Below are positions 1-8,558 of a stretch of DNA of 64,000 nucleotides, piece after piece. Position numbers and translations under genes: made by a program. The stretch is from contig JABZLB010000002.1 of the NCBI GenBank assembly GCA_015256945.1, positions 1-64,000 of the forward strand, read 5' to 3'. Origin of the DNA: Prevotellaceae bacterium. Its GTDB lineage: Bacteria; Bacteroidota; Bacteroidia; Bacteroidales; Bacteroidaceae. Within the stretch, counting starts at the first letter, position 1. Every line of letters starts with the position of its first letter. A model generated the notes under the pieces. It was not told the DNA's origin and did not search any database. It worked only from the letters and a program-made list of their open reading frames with translations.

Positions 1-980
1 AAATAGATTATCTTTCAATCATTACAGAGCCAATAAGTTCGGAGTTGACTGATTTCATCGCGCTTTTTAACCAGTCGCTTTCTCACACTAATGGCATGCT
101 GATGCAGGCGCTCGACCATATACGCCAGCGTGGAGGAAAGCGTATGCGTCCGATACTGATACTGCTGATGGCACAGAATTTCGGAAGAATTACCGATGTT
201 ACGCAGCATGCAGCAGTGGGATTAGAGCTTTTACATACGGCATCGCTCGTGCATGATGATGTAGTAGATGAGAGCGGAGAGCGGCGCGGACAAGCATCGG
301 TGAACAAGGTGTTCGACAATAAGGTAGCGGTATTGGTGGGCGATTACATTCTTTCAACAGCACTGATGCAGGTAAGTTTTACCCATTCGGAGGTTATCGT
401 ACGAAATTTAGCCGAACTGGGGCGTACATTATCGAATGGTGAAATACTTCAATTGTCGAATATTCAGAATCAGGATATATCGGAAGATATTTACTATCAG
501 GTAATCAAACAGAAAACAGCTGCATTGTTTGAAGCCTGTGCAGCCTTAGGTGCCCTGTCGGTAGGTGCAACAGAACATGATATAGAGGGTGCGCGCAGGT
601 TCGGTCGAAATCTGGGTATTATCTTTCAGATTCGTGACGATATTTTTGATTATTATGACCATGGTAATATAGGGAAACCTACGGGTAACGATATGATGGA
701 GGGCAAATTGACGTTGCCTGTAATCTACGCACTGAAGTCGACGCAGGATAAAGACATGCTTACACTGGCGCGAAAAGTGAAGAACGGCTGTGTGACCAAG
801 GAGGAAATAGCGTGTCTTGTTGATTTTACCAAGGCACATGGAGGTATAGAATATGCCGAAAAGCGGATGTGGGACTTTCATGCTGAGGCTATGCAGTTTG
901 TTCATGCCGAGGTGAAAGATGAAGCCGTGCAGCGAAGCTTAAAGGCCTATCTTGATTATGTGATAGAGCGAAAACTATAA
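1..980 (+). CDS. Polyprenyl (trans-isoprenyl) diphosphate synthase, 5' end outside window
   Basis: Chain-lengthening prenyltransferase that condenses isopentenyl diphosphate onto an allylic diphosphate; in this phylum the long product usually becomes the menaquinone side chain. The first Asp-rich motif DDVVDE is at 255-272 and the second, DDIFDYYD, at 636-659; the RQRGGKRMRP stretch is the usual substrate-binding region. The frame is open from base 3, and residues before the TTG at 45 (ISSELTDFIALF) still look like the family, so the true start lies just left of the window and the gene is partial. A strong hairpin terminator follows. Chain length cannot be told from sequence. Confidence 0.9.
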   Translation, partial: IDYLSIITEPISSELTDFIALFNQSLSHTNGMLMQALDHIRQRGGKRMRPILILLMAQNFGRITDVTQHAAVGLELLHTASLVHDDVVDESGERRGQASVNKVFDNKVAVLVGDYILSTALMQVSFTHSEVIVRNLAELGRTLSNGEILQLSNIQNQDISEDIYYQVIKQKTAALFEACAALGALSVGATEHDIEGARRFGRNLGIIFQIRDDIFDYYDHGNIGKPTGNDMMEGKLTLPVIYALKSTQDKDMLTLARKVKNGCVTKEEIACLVDFTKAHGGIEYAEKRMWDFHAEAMQFVHAEVKDEAVQRSLKAYLDYVIERKL

Positions 981-1002
981 TATCTCTTATCGCCTATATC
1001 AT

Positions 1003-1048
1003 CGTTACGCCGTAATTGTTTTGCAATTACGGCGTAACGACTTTTTTA
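1003..1048 (+). terminator. Rho-independent terminator after the polyprenyl synthase
   Basis: A perfect 16-bp inverted repeat (1003-1018 with 1024-1039, loop TTTTG) is followed by a T-run. The stem contains the ACGCCGTAATTG sequence. It ends the rightward transcript before the convergent DUF262 gene. Confidence 0.85.
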
Positions 1049-1189
1049 TACACTATATCTCATTAGCTCTCAGCTATTGGGTTTGGCCAAAAGCACTTGC
1101 CCTTACACTGTAAAAGCAATATAATTGTAGTATAAAGGGTATTGCATCAGGTTTACATAGAAATCACATAGGAGTTGTATGCTCTGGTA

Positions 1190-3313
1190 TTATTCATATT
1201 CACGTACATGGAATACGATAGTTTGAGGGTCAATATCAAGCAGCTTACAAAGTTCTTTTAAAATGTTTATTTTGGTGTATGTAGAACCTTTTTGATAGGC
1301 GTATATGCCCGGCAGGACTTCTTCGCAATATTCTGTTTTTGTTGATTCGGAGTATAGGACAGAATTATTGGAACTATTGGCTATTTGTTCGAGCTCATAA
1401 TGGTGTTTCTTATCGAATATCTCAACGATGGTTTTAAGAACTTTTTTCCAACTAATATTCTCTTTCAGAGCAATGGTTGTTCCATCAATGGAGCAATCTA
1501 TAAATGCATGGTTTGTAAAATCATCAGTTTCATCATCAAGCGTTAGCTCATTATATACTTTCTTTTGTGGCTGATAAGTTGAAATAGGAACGTACCAAAT
1601 ACTGACAGCTTCGTCGAGAATAAGCTTTAAACGTTGCTTTAACTCATTTTCACCCCATTGGGTTTGCTTACTGATAAAGCAATTAAGGTGCAACGGCGAG
1701 TATTTAAAGCCTACCTTATTACCTTTGTCGTCGGTGACCTCTTCGAGCTTATAGTGGAACGTTCCATTGCTATACGAGCTGTTATAACCTGTTAGCGTAA
1801 GGTTAGCTATGCTGTTAAGCCACTGAGTATGTATTGTATCGGCATTATCTCCGAGAGATGAACGCCATTCATCACTTAAACGTTGTGGCATAATATGTTC
1901 AATAGATAGCACATCGTTACCTTTCCCCAGCATCTTGTCAATGATTGATTCATCGGACTCTTTGCTGTGCCCAGCATTCAACCTATAAAAAGTATACACT
2001 TTATTTTTCTGGCGCATGTTGTAGATATTCTTCTCTGCAAACGACTTCCTAAACTCGTCATCGGAGGGGAAGCGGCTTGATTCGGGTCTTGAAGTGAGCA
2101 GGTAAATAACCGCATCAACATAACTGACTTGTTCTTTTTCTGTCATCTTTTCTGCTGATCCGTGTAGATTTGCGAATATTTTATTGAGAGCATTAGTTGG
2201 GACTTCACAGATGAGACGACGGAAAATAAAGTTCTCTATACCAGACATGATGGTTACAGTGTCGTCTTCACTGACCATACCCATATAATAACTGTTTAAT
2301 AAATTGAAGATGTATGGGTGGATGACGGTCATTTCTAACAGTGTCAGTCGTCTAAGTATACGATTAAGTTTGCTGCTTTTTGTCTTAGCATTTTCTATCT
2401 CATACAGGTATAAGGCGAATTGTTTCATGTCTGCCAGCAGGTTGCTGGCTTCTATTTCATTGTGTATGGCATATGTTTTGAAAGTGCTGTATACGTCACG
2501 TAATGCAGGGATATGGGTAGTTTTAGAAGTAAGATAATCACGTACAAAGTTAGTTACAGCACCTAAAGCATCTTTTTCAAGCCCTGTATAGTTGGCATAT
2601 TGTTCAATGTATACCCAATATTTTTCGTAGCATTCCTTTTGTATATTGTCGGGCAGATTCATCAAAATAAAGTTGCGGATTTTATCACCATCAGATAATG
2701 CAAGCCCTGTTGAGTTGAGTGATTCGAAGATTAGTTGTGGGTTATCGTTTGCATCTAATTCTATTTTTACCATGGCAAGACGCCTGATTGCATTGTCAAA
2801 CTCTGCAATGCTGTATTGTGAGGCCTTTATCCATTCATAAAACAGGTTGAAATTACGTGTAATATTTGAGTCTTTCTCTATTTTATCCTTATCATTTTTG
2901 ATGAGGGCTTCGAAGGCCTTTCGATCCTTTTCAACATGAATGATTTTAGGGAGACGTATGTTTTCGTCTTTATCAGAAGGATAAGAATACTTGTTTGTAA
3001 TGTTTTGACGCATGGTATTAGTGCAGTCTTTCAATCCTTCCGCAATGAGTTTACTCATAGCTAACCACATGAGAGATACCGTGGTAAGGCGTTGTTGACC
3101 ATCAATTACACTAAAGGTTTCTTGTCGATTATAGTATATGACAATGCTCCCAAAGAAATGTTCTTTCTCGTTATTAATAATGGAGAGCAGGTCATTAAAT
3201 AACTGTCTGCATTGTTTGGTACTCCAATTGTAATTTCTTTGGTAAACGGGGATGACATATTTTACCTCATCTCCAGAGAAAAGGCTTACTAACTTTGATT
3301 TGTGTGCGTCCAT
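1190..3313 (-). CDS. GmrSD-like DUF262/DUF1524 protein, probable type IV restriction or defence endonuclease
   Basis: 707 residues. The N-terminal DUF262 region (about 10-220) has YQRNYNW, the DGQQR motif at 71-75 and FESLNSTGLALSDGD at 196-210, the ParB/sulfiredoxin-like nucleotide-binding core of GmrS. The DUF1524 region (about 430-560) has IEHIMPQ with His473 and the downstream SIANLTLTGYN, the HNH-type nuclease core of GmrD. In known members the fused protein cuts modified (glucosylated hydroxymethylcytosine) DNA. The last ~110 residues form an extra domain I do not recognise. No methyltransferase or partner gene lies beside it. The gene is visibly more AT-rich than deoC or mnmG nearby, which suggests acquisition by transfer. 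ATG start; substrate unknown. Confidence 0.85.
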   Translation of the reverse strand: MDAHKSKLVSLFSGDEVKYVIPVYQRNYNWSTKQCRQLFNDLLSIINNEKEHFFGSIVIYYNRQETFSVIDGQQRLTTVSLMWLAMSKLIAEGLKDCTNTMRQNITNKYSYPSDKDENIRLPKIIHVEKDRKAFEALIKNDKDKIEKDSNITRNFNLFYEWIKASQYSIAEFDNAIRRLAMVKIELDANDNPQLIFESLNSTGLALSDGDKIRNFILMNLPDNIQKECYEKYWVYIEQYANYTGLEKDALGAVTNFVRDYLTSKTTHIPALRDVYSTFKTYAIHNEIEASNLLADMKQFALYLYEIENAKTKSSKLNRILRRLTLLEMTVIHPYIFNLLNSYYMGMVSEDDTVTIMSGIENFIFRRLICEVPTNALNKIFANLHGSAEKMTEKEQVSYVDAVIYLLTSRPESSRFPSDDEFRKSFAEKNIYNMRQKNKVYTFYRLNAGHSKESDESIIDKMLGKGNDVLSIEHIMPQRLSDEWRSSLGDNADTIHTQWLNSIANLTLTGYNSSYSNGTFHYKLEEVTDDKGNKVGFKYSPLHLNCFISKQTQWGENELKQRLKLILDEAVSIWYVPISTYQPQKKVYNELTLDDETDDFTNHAFIDCSIDGTTIALKENISWKKVLKTIVEIFDKKHHYELEQIANSSNNSVLYSESTKTEYCEEVLPGIYAYQKGSTYTKINILKELCKLLDIDPQTIVFHVREYE

Positions 3314-3776
3314 GAAGTGTTATGGTTTGTTTGATATTTATTGTTGAATTGTTTTTTAATTCTGTGATTTAAAGTAGATTCTTGTTGGATTTTTAGACAT
3401 GTTTGTTGTATATATGACATTCGGATGTACATCAAAAACGGCCGAGAATGTGTCGCTAAACTTATGATAGTATTGATAGCCCGTTGCGTATATACAGTAT
3501 GCTTATGTGCAAATGTAGTAATATTTCCTATATATAAGAAGGGACTGTTAAGAAAAGTACTGTTGTTTTGTATTTTACAATTATAATCTTTCGATTCTAT
3601 TTATCTCGAAGATTATGCGTATTGTCATATATCTTGTATAATCAATGGCACACTTTTTTGATAGGTTTCTTAACTCAGTATCTAATAAAAAGCCCCAAAT
3701 TACTTGCTTTACAAGTTAATATGAGGCTATAAACAGGCTACTTGCACGGAGGTAAAAGCGCACCAATACGTAAGTA
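3314..3776. other. Intergenic gap, AT-rich, 463 bp
   Basis: Lies upstream of the leftward DUF262 gene and downstream of leftward deoC. Apart from the deoC terminator at its right end I see no open frame worth calling. One leftward -7-like box (TACATTTG on the minus strand, 3510-3517) sits about 200 bases before the DUF262 start but lacks a matching -33 TTTG. Confidence 0.5.
3684..3728 (-). terminator. Terminator of the mazG-deoC transcript
   Basis: On the minus strand an AGCCTCA...CTTG arm pairs with CAAG...GGGGCT around the loop TAAAG, followed by TTTTATTA. Confidence 0.75.
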
Positions 3777-4724
3777 TTAGAAGAACTTTATCTCCTTTCC
3801 TTCAATTTCACTCAACAAAAGGTTGGCAAGACGACTGGTACCAAGGCGGAATAATTCGTTGGTAAGCCAGGCCTCTCCACACACTTCTTTGACAATAGTA
3901 TAGTATGTAATAGCCTGCATAACAGTGTTAATGCCACCCGCCGGCTTCAGTCCGATGACGATTCCAGTCTCATTATAGTATTCCTTAATGGCCTTTGCCA
4001 TCACGTATACAGCTTCAGGGGTGGCACCGAGTTTCTCTTTTCCAGTTGACGTTTTGATATAATCGGCACCAGAATACATGGACAGAATTGCTGCTTTCTT
4101 GATATTCGACAGGCTGCCAAGGTCGCATGTCTCGAGGATTACTTTCATGGGTACGTCGCCACAGGCTTGTTTTAGTTCGTTAATATCGTCGCTGATGCCT
4201 TCATAATCCTCTGAAATGAACTTGCCTACCGGCATTACAATATCTACATTTTCGGCACCGTCATGGATAGCTAACGCTGTTTCAGCAACCTTAACCTCTA
4301 TGAAAGTCTGCGACGATGGGAAAGCACCGGCAACGACTGCAATCTGTACGCCGTCAACTTCAAGTGTTTGGCGCACGAGGTGGGCGAAGTTAGGGTAGGT
4401 GACAATCGTGGCAACATGTGGTAAATTAGGGTATACTGAGTCGAATTTGTTCACCTTTTCTACCATCGATAAAATATGTTCCTCGGTATCGGTAGTGCTT
4501 AATGATGTCAGTTCTAAAGAGCCCAGTAAGAACTTTTTTACCTCAACAGTGTTATTTTCAGGCACTTTTTCGGTAATTATTTTTTTTAATTCTTCTTGCA
4601 CTTCCAACTGATCGACATTAAGATTATATTTTGCAAATGCTTGCTCAATTTTACTACTGTCAACACGTCCTTTGCTGTTCTGGCTTTGGATATTACGTGA
4701 AATTTTCTCTTTGATGATTCCCAT
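3777..4724 (-). CDS. deoC: Deoxyribose-phosphate aldolase
   Basis: Cleaves 2-deoxyribose 5-phosphate to glyceraldehyde 3-phosphate and acetaldehyde in deoxynucleoside salvage. The TIM-barrel signature is clear: Schiff-base lysine in DYIKTSTGK (Lys224), the second active-site lysine in GLKPAGG (Lys260), and MKVILET before them. It has an N-terminal extension of about 70 residues compared with short DeoC forms, as in other Bacteroidota DeoC proteins. The ATG at 4724 lies 21 bases after the MazG-like gene, so the two are probably cotranscribed. A hairpin terminator follows. Confidence 0.93.
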   Translation of the reverse strand: MGIIKEKISRNIQSQNSKGRVDSSKIEQAFAKYNLNVDQLEVQEELKKIITEKVPENNTVEVKKFLLGSLELTSLSTTDTEEHILSMVEKVNKFDSVYPNLPHVATIVTYPNFAHLVRQTLEVDGVQIAVVAGAFPSSQTFIEVKVAETALAIHDGAENVDIVMPVGKFISEDYEGISDDINELKQACGDVPMKVILETCDLGSLSNIKKAAILSMYSGADYIKTSTGKEKLGATPEAVYVMAKAIKEYYNETGIVIGLKPAGGINTVMQAITYYTIVKEVCGEAWLTNELFRLGTSRLANLLLSEIEGKEIKFF

Positions 4725-4745
4725 AATCTGGTTAGCTTAAAGTAT

Positions 4746-5108
4746 TTATTTCTGTTTATTATTTTCTAATGGTGACATAAGCTTAGGGTTATTCTTATGT
4801 CGTGTTGCATCACGTTTTACTTTCTTTTCCATGCTTTTATGGAATTCTTCGGTAAGGTCGATGCCTGTTTGGTTGGCGAGGCAGCATAGTACCCATAATA
4901 TGTCGGCCATTTCTTCGCCAAGATTATCTTCTTCTCCTGCTTTAAAGGTTTGTTCACCATATTTACGTGCGATGACTTTTGCTAATTCGCCGACCTCTTC
5001 AGTAAGACATGCCATGTTAGTAAGTTCTGAAAAATAACGCACGCCATAGGTCTTTATCCATTGATCAACAGCATGTTGTGCTTCTTTAAGTGTTGTTTGT
5101 CTGTTCAT
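4746..5108 (-). CDS. MazG-like nucleotide pyrophosphohydrolase
   Basis: Small (120-residue) all-alpha NTP pyrophosphohydrolase of the MazG/dUTPase-like superfamily, which hydrolyses (d)NTPs to NMP and PPi. The metal-binding signature is visible: EEVGELAKVIARKYGE followed by NLGEEMADILWVLCCLANQTG (ExxE...ExxD). The longest frame begins at a TTG six codons earlier; I chose the ATG at 5108 (MNRQTTLKEAQ). It lies between dtd and deoC on the same strand, probably as part of one transcript concerned with nucleotide and translation quality control. Confidence 0.85.
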   Translation of the reverse strand: MNRQTTLKEAQHAVDQWIKTYGVRYFSELTNMACLTEEVGELAKVIARKYGEQTFKAGEEDNLGEEMADILWVLCCLANQTGIDLTEEFHKSMEKKVKRDATRHKNNPKLMSPLENNKQK

Positions 5109-5245
5109 CTTGTATTTCTGTTTCAATTTCTACCCTTGTCAAGTAGATACATATTGGTAATGATTCAAGCAGTTTATGCGAGTATAGGGGTTGTAATTGA
5201 GAATAATAGATACGTAATAACAGAGTAGGGGGTAATACAATCTGA

Positions 5246-5698
5246 TTATTCTCTGTGTTTACTGTCCATGCAAATGGTTACAGGGCCATCATTAAGGAGG
5301 TTGACTTTCATATCAGCACCGAATTCGCCAGTGCCTATATCTTTGCCCAATGCTGATGAAAGAACTTCACAGAAACGATTATAAAGAGGAATGGATATTT
5401 CGTGAGGAGCTGCATGTATCCAGCTTGGCCGATTACCTTTTTTATAGCTTGCCATGAGTGTAAACTGTGAAACAACGAGAATCTCGCCTTTAATGTCTGT
5501 TACACAAAGGTTCATTACGCCTGCATCATCATCAAAAATGCGGAGACCAATGAGCTTCTTGACAAGCCATTGTATATCTTCTTCTTCGTCGCTGGTACCA
5601 ATACCAAGTAGAACAAGCAATCCCTTTCCTATGGATGACTTTACTTGTTGGTTGATAGTTACTGATGCATGGCTGACACGCTGTATTACAATTCGCAT
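5246..5698 (-). CDS. dtd: D-aminoacyl-tRNA deacylase
   Basis: Hydrolyses D-aminoacyl-tRNAs (and glycine misacylated on tRNA-Ala) to protect translation. 150 residues, the usual size. The two family motifs are present: SQFTLMAS and the C-terminal NDGPVT, whose Gly-cisPro pair gives chiral proofreading. Starts with the canonical MRIVIQRVSHASV. A complete Bacteroidota promoter lies upstream (5722-5753), so this is probably the first gene of a dtd-mazG-deoC transcript. Confidence 0.95.
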   Translation of the reverse strand: MRIVIQRVSHASVTINQQVKSSIGKGLLVLLGIGTSDEEEDIQWLVKKLIGLRIFDDDAGVMNLCVTDIKGEILVVSQFTLMASYKKGNRPSWIHAAPHEISIPLYNRFCEVLSSALGKDIGTGEFGADMKVNLLNDGPVTICMDSKHRE

Positions 5699-5721
5699 GT
5701 AATTTAAAAATTTTATATAGG

Positions 5722-5753
5722 CAAAGATAGCAAAAAGATGATTATATTACAAA
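5722..5753 (-). promoter_or_regulatory. Promoter of dtd
   Basis: On the minus strand: TTTG (5750-5753), 20-base spacer, TATCTTTG (5722-5729). It matches the TTTG-N19-21-TAnnTTTG consensus of the Bacteroidota primary sigma factor. Confidence 0.8.
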
Positions 5754-5766
5754 CATTGCGTATGTT

Positions 5767-7641
5767 TTATTCTGTAATGTGTGTACTGGTTTCAGGTTGT
5801 TTATGAAAGAAATTAAATAGAATCTGGGCTTTTGAAGGACCTATATTGGTAGCAAGTTCTTCTAGTGTTGCTACCTTTATGTTAGCTACTGATTTAAAGT
5901 GTTTTAGCAAATCTTCTTTTGTCTTTGGACCTATCCCTTTTATATCATCCAATACAGAGTGGAGGGCATGCTTTGAACGTTTGTCTCTATGAAATGTAAT
6001 GGCATAGCGATGTACCTCGTCTTGTATTTGTGTAAGAATGTGAAATAGATCGCTATCTGGCTTTAAACCAATGACTTGCGGTGGAAATCCATAAAGCAGT
6101 TCGTTGGTACGGTGTCGGTCGTCTTTAGCTAATCCTGCAATGGGTATGGTTATTTTAAGTTTGTCGATAACCTCTTTTACAACATCCATCTGACCTTTTC
6201 CTCCATCGGTAATAATGAGGTCGGGTAGGGGTGTGCCTTCTTTTATCATTCTGCTATATCGCCTTTGAACGATCTCCTGCATGGAGGCATAATCGTCAGG
6301 GCCTGTAACGGTTTTGATGTTATATTTTCGATAATCCTTGCGTGAAGGCTTCATACCTTTATATACAATACATCCTGCCACGGCGTCAGTGCCACTTATA
6401 TTGGAATTGTCAAAGCATTCTATGTGATATGGTAATTTTGGAAGTTGGAGTTTTTGTTGTAACTCTTTCATTAAACGTGTATGCTTTTGCTCTGGATTAA
6501 GCTTTTCGCTTTGTTTAAGACGGTCAAAACGATATTGCTTAGCATTCATCTCGGAAAGTTCTAAAAGGTGTTTTTTATCGCCCCGTTGAGGAATAAAGAA
6601 GGTTGTGTCTTTTAGTTTCCATTCCATATTGAAGGGTACTATAATTTCCTTAGCCGTAGAATGAAATCGCTCTCTAATTTCAAGGATAGCCTGAATAAGA
6701 AGGTCTTGATCGCTTTCTTCGAGCTTACGTTTATATTCGTATGTAAAGCTTTGATTGATGGTACCATTTTTAACGTGTATATAATTGATGTATGCGTTTC
6801 TGTTCTGTTGGTCATCAATGATTGAAAATACATCTACATCTGTGATGGTATGGCTTACAACCTCGCTCTTTGACACAAATTCCTGTAATAGTGTATATCG
6901 TTTTTTAAGGTCTTCAGCTTCTTCAAATTTGAGTTGTTTAGCCTTGGTCATCATACGTTTGTATAACCATTCGGATAGTTCGCGAGTGTTTCCTTTTAAT
7001 ACTTCCTTGGCTTGTCGGATGTTTTCTAAATAGTCTTCTCTAGTTTGTTGTGCAAAGCAGCATCCTTCACAATTATGTATATGGTATTCAAGGCAAGGCT
7101 TGTATTTACCCGTCTGGATGCCTTCCAAAGTGATACTTTGCCGGCAACGTCGAGGCTTAAAGGCGCGTTTAATGAGGTCTAACACGTTGTGCATAACAAA
7201 AACATGCGGATAGGGTCCATAGTAAATTCCTAAACGTTTATCAATATGCCTTGTTTGGAAGATACGTGGGAATAGCTCATTAGTTACAATAATGCTTGGA
7301 TAGGTTTTGCCGTCTTTAAGTAATACGTTGTAACGAGGATTGTATTTCTTAATGAGAGAGTTTTCAAGAAGTAGAGCATCTTCTTCTGTGTTTACTACGG
7401 TATAGCTTATATCGTTTATCTTACTTACAAGAACTTTTGTTTTGTAACGGTCTACCTCTTTATGAAAATAGCTGGAAACTCTTCGCTTTAGATTTTTTGC
7501 TTTCCCTACATATATAATTTTTCCGCCACGATCACGTAAGTCATCGTAGAACTGATAGCTACCAGGTTTCTCCGGCATGCTAAGTACAATATTCTTAAGA
7601 TAGGCTAATCTTTTCTCATTTTCTTCCTTAGTCATACTCAT
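5767..7641 (-). CDS. uvrC: Excinuclease ABC subunit C
   Basis: Nuclease subunit of nucleotide excision repair that makes both cuts around a lesion bound by UvrB. 624 residues in the standard order: GIY-YIG nuclease domain (about 26-100, with IIYVGKAKNLKRRVSSYF), a UVR motif near 205-240, the UvrC RNase H-like domain with CFDNSNISG and DLIITDGGKGQ, and a C-terminal helix-hairpin-helix (IKGIGPKTKEDLLKHF). The ATG at 7641 is followed by another ATG two codons on. Only about 70 bases separate it from dtd. Confidence 0.95.
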   Translation of the reverse strand: MSMTKEENEKRLAYLKNIVLSMPEKPGSYQFYDDLRDRGGKIIYVGKAKNLKRRVSSYFHKEVDRYKTKVLVSKINDISYTVVNTEEDALLLENSLIKKYNPRYNVLLKDGKTYPSIIVTNELFPRIFQTRHIDKRLGIYYGPYPHVFVMHNVLDLIKRAFKPRRCRQSITLEGIQTGKYKPCLEYHIHNCEGCCFAQQTREDYLENIRQAKEVLKGNTRELSEWLYKRMMTKAKQLKFEEAEDLKKRYTLLQEFVSKSEVVSHTITDVDVFSIIDDQQNRNAYINYIHVKNGTINQSFTYEYKRKLEESDQDLLIQAILEIRERFHSTAKEIIVPFNMEWKLKDTTFFIPQRGDKKHLLELSEMNAKQYRFDRLKQSEKLNPEQKHTRLMKELQQKLQLPKLPYHIECFDNSNISGTDAVAGCIVYKGMKPSRKDYRKYNIKTVTGPDDYASMQEIVQRRYSRMIKEGTPLPDLIITDGGKGQMDVVKEVIDKLKITIPIAGLAKDDRHRTNELLYGFPPQVIGLKPDSDLFHILTQIQDEVHRYAITFHRDKRSKHALHSVLDDIKGIGPKTKEDLLKHFKSVANIKVATLEELATNIGPSKAQILFNFFHKQPETSTHITE

Positions 7642-7674
7642 TTCCCCCTTATTATATGGTAGTTACACTCGCTA

Positions 7675-7690
7675 TGTTTCATGTGAAACA
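7675..7690 (+). promoter_or_regulatory. parS-like site, copy 1
   Basis: TGTTTCATGTGAAACA, inside the dyad ATGTTTCA-TG-TGAAACAT. It differs at one base from the widely conserved ParB-binding parS sequence TGTTTCACGTGAAACA. It lies in the gap between uvrC and apt, and its exact reverse complement recurs at 8445-8460. Confidence 0.65.
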
Positions 7691-7855
7691 TCATGAAGAT
7701 GTGTAAAACAGTTCCAAATTATACCTGTTAATTTGTCTTTTAAAGACACTTTGTATGAAAGTACAGAACAGGAAAGAGTTCTATTTGTAGTTTATAAACA
7801 CTATGATGTGTGGTAAGATTAAACGTGTTTTGTTTGAAATTATTAAATGATATAT

Positions 7856-8386
7856 TTAAAATTGAAGCAGGCTACTTATCTCAATATCTTTATCGAATGA
7901 ATTACGTGCTTCTGGAAACTCTGAGTGTAATTCTATGATGAAGTTTGCATACACCTTTTTTGGCTTGAACTTTTTGACTAAATCACATGCAGCCTTCATT
8001 GTCCCGCCTGTTGCAAGTAAATCGTCATGTAATAGAACAACATCGTTTTCATTGATGGCGTCCTTGTGAATTTCAATCGTATCAATACCATATTCCTTGG
8101 CATAGCTTTCTTGTATTGTCTCGCATGGGAGTTTTCCTGGTTTACGACACAATACAATTCCTGCACCCAATCTTATAGCAGCGGCAGAACTCATAACAAA
8201 CCCCCGGCTCTCAATACCTACTATTTTTGTAATCCCTTTGTCCTTGTAGAGATTAAATAATTCGTCACTTATAATCTTTACGCATTCTGCACTCTTAAAA
8301 AGTGTGGTTACATCCCTAAAATTTACGCCTTTGATAGGCCAGTCTGGAATACATCTTAAGTTGTTTAAAAGGATTGGATTGTTCAT
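7856..8386 (-). CDS. apt: Adenine phosphoribosyltransferase
   Basis: Salvages adenine with PRPP to AMP in the cytoplasm. 176 residues, the usual length. The PRPP-binding motif VVLLHDDLLATGGTM is at 116-130, and the N-terminal CIPDWPIKGVNFRDVTTLF is typical of Apt. It stands alone between uvrC and mnmG, and both flanking gaps carry the parS-like 16-mer. Confidence 0.94.
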   Translation of the reverse strand: MNNPILLNNLRCIPDWPIKGVNFRDVTTLFKSAECVKIISDELFNLYKDKGITKIVGIESRGFVMSSAAAIRLGAGIVLCRKPGKLPCETIQESYAKEYGIDTIEIHKDAINENDVVLLHDDLLATGGTMKAACDLVKKFKPKKVYANFIIELHSEFPEARNSFDKDIEISSLLQF

Positions 8387-8444
8387 TTTTTATTTTGTGT
8401 TTTTGTTTATTCTTCGTTTCTTTAAAGGGAACTTTCAAATGTTA

Positions 8445-8460
8445 TGTTTCACATGAAACA
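8445..8460 (-). promoter_or_regulatory. parS-like site, copy 2
   Basis: The plus strand reads TGTTTCACATGAAACA, the exact reverse complement of the site at 7675-7690 and one base from the consensus parS. It lies between apt and mnmG. The two sites are 755 bases apart, in opposite orientation, and both are intergenic. Confidence 0.65.
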
Positions 8461-8558
8461 ATATCAACTTGCGGAGATAAAGATGAAGAGTCTTTGCTGT
8501 TTAGAAATGCTCGAGTTATTTTATTTTTTTACTAATTTATTGATTGGTACATTTAATG

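Noticed and set aside
45..47. TTG as start of the polyprenyl synthase
   Set aside because: Codons before it read as family-like protein to the window edge, so the start is outside the window.
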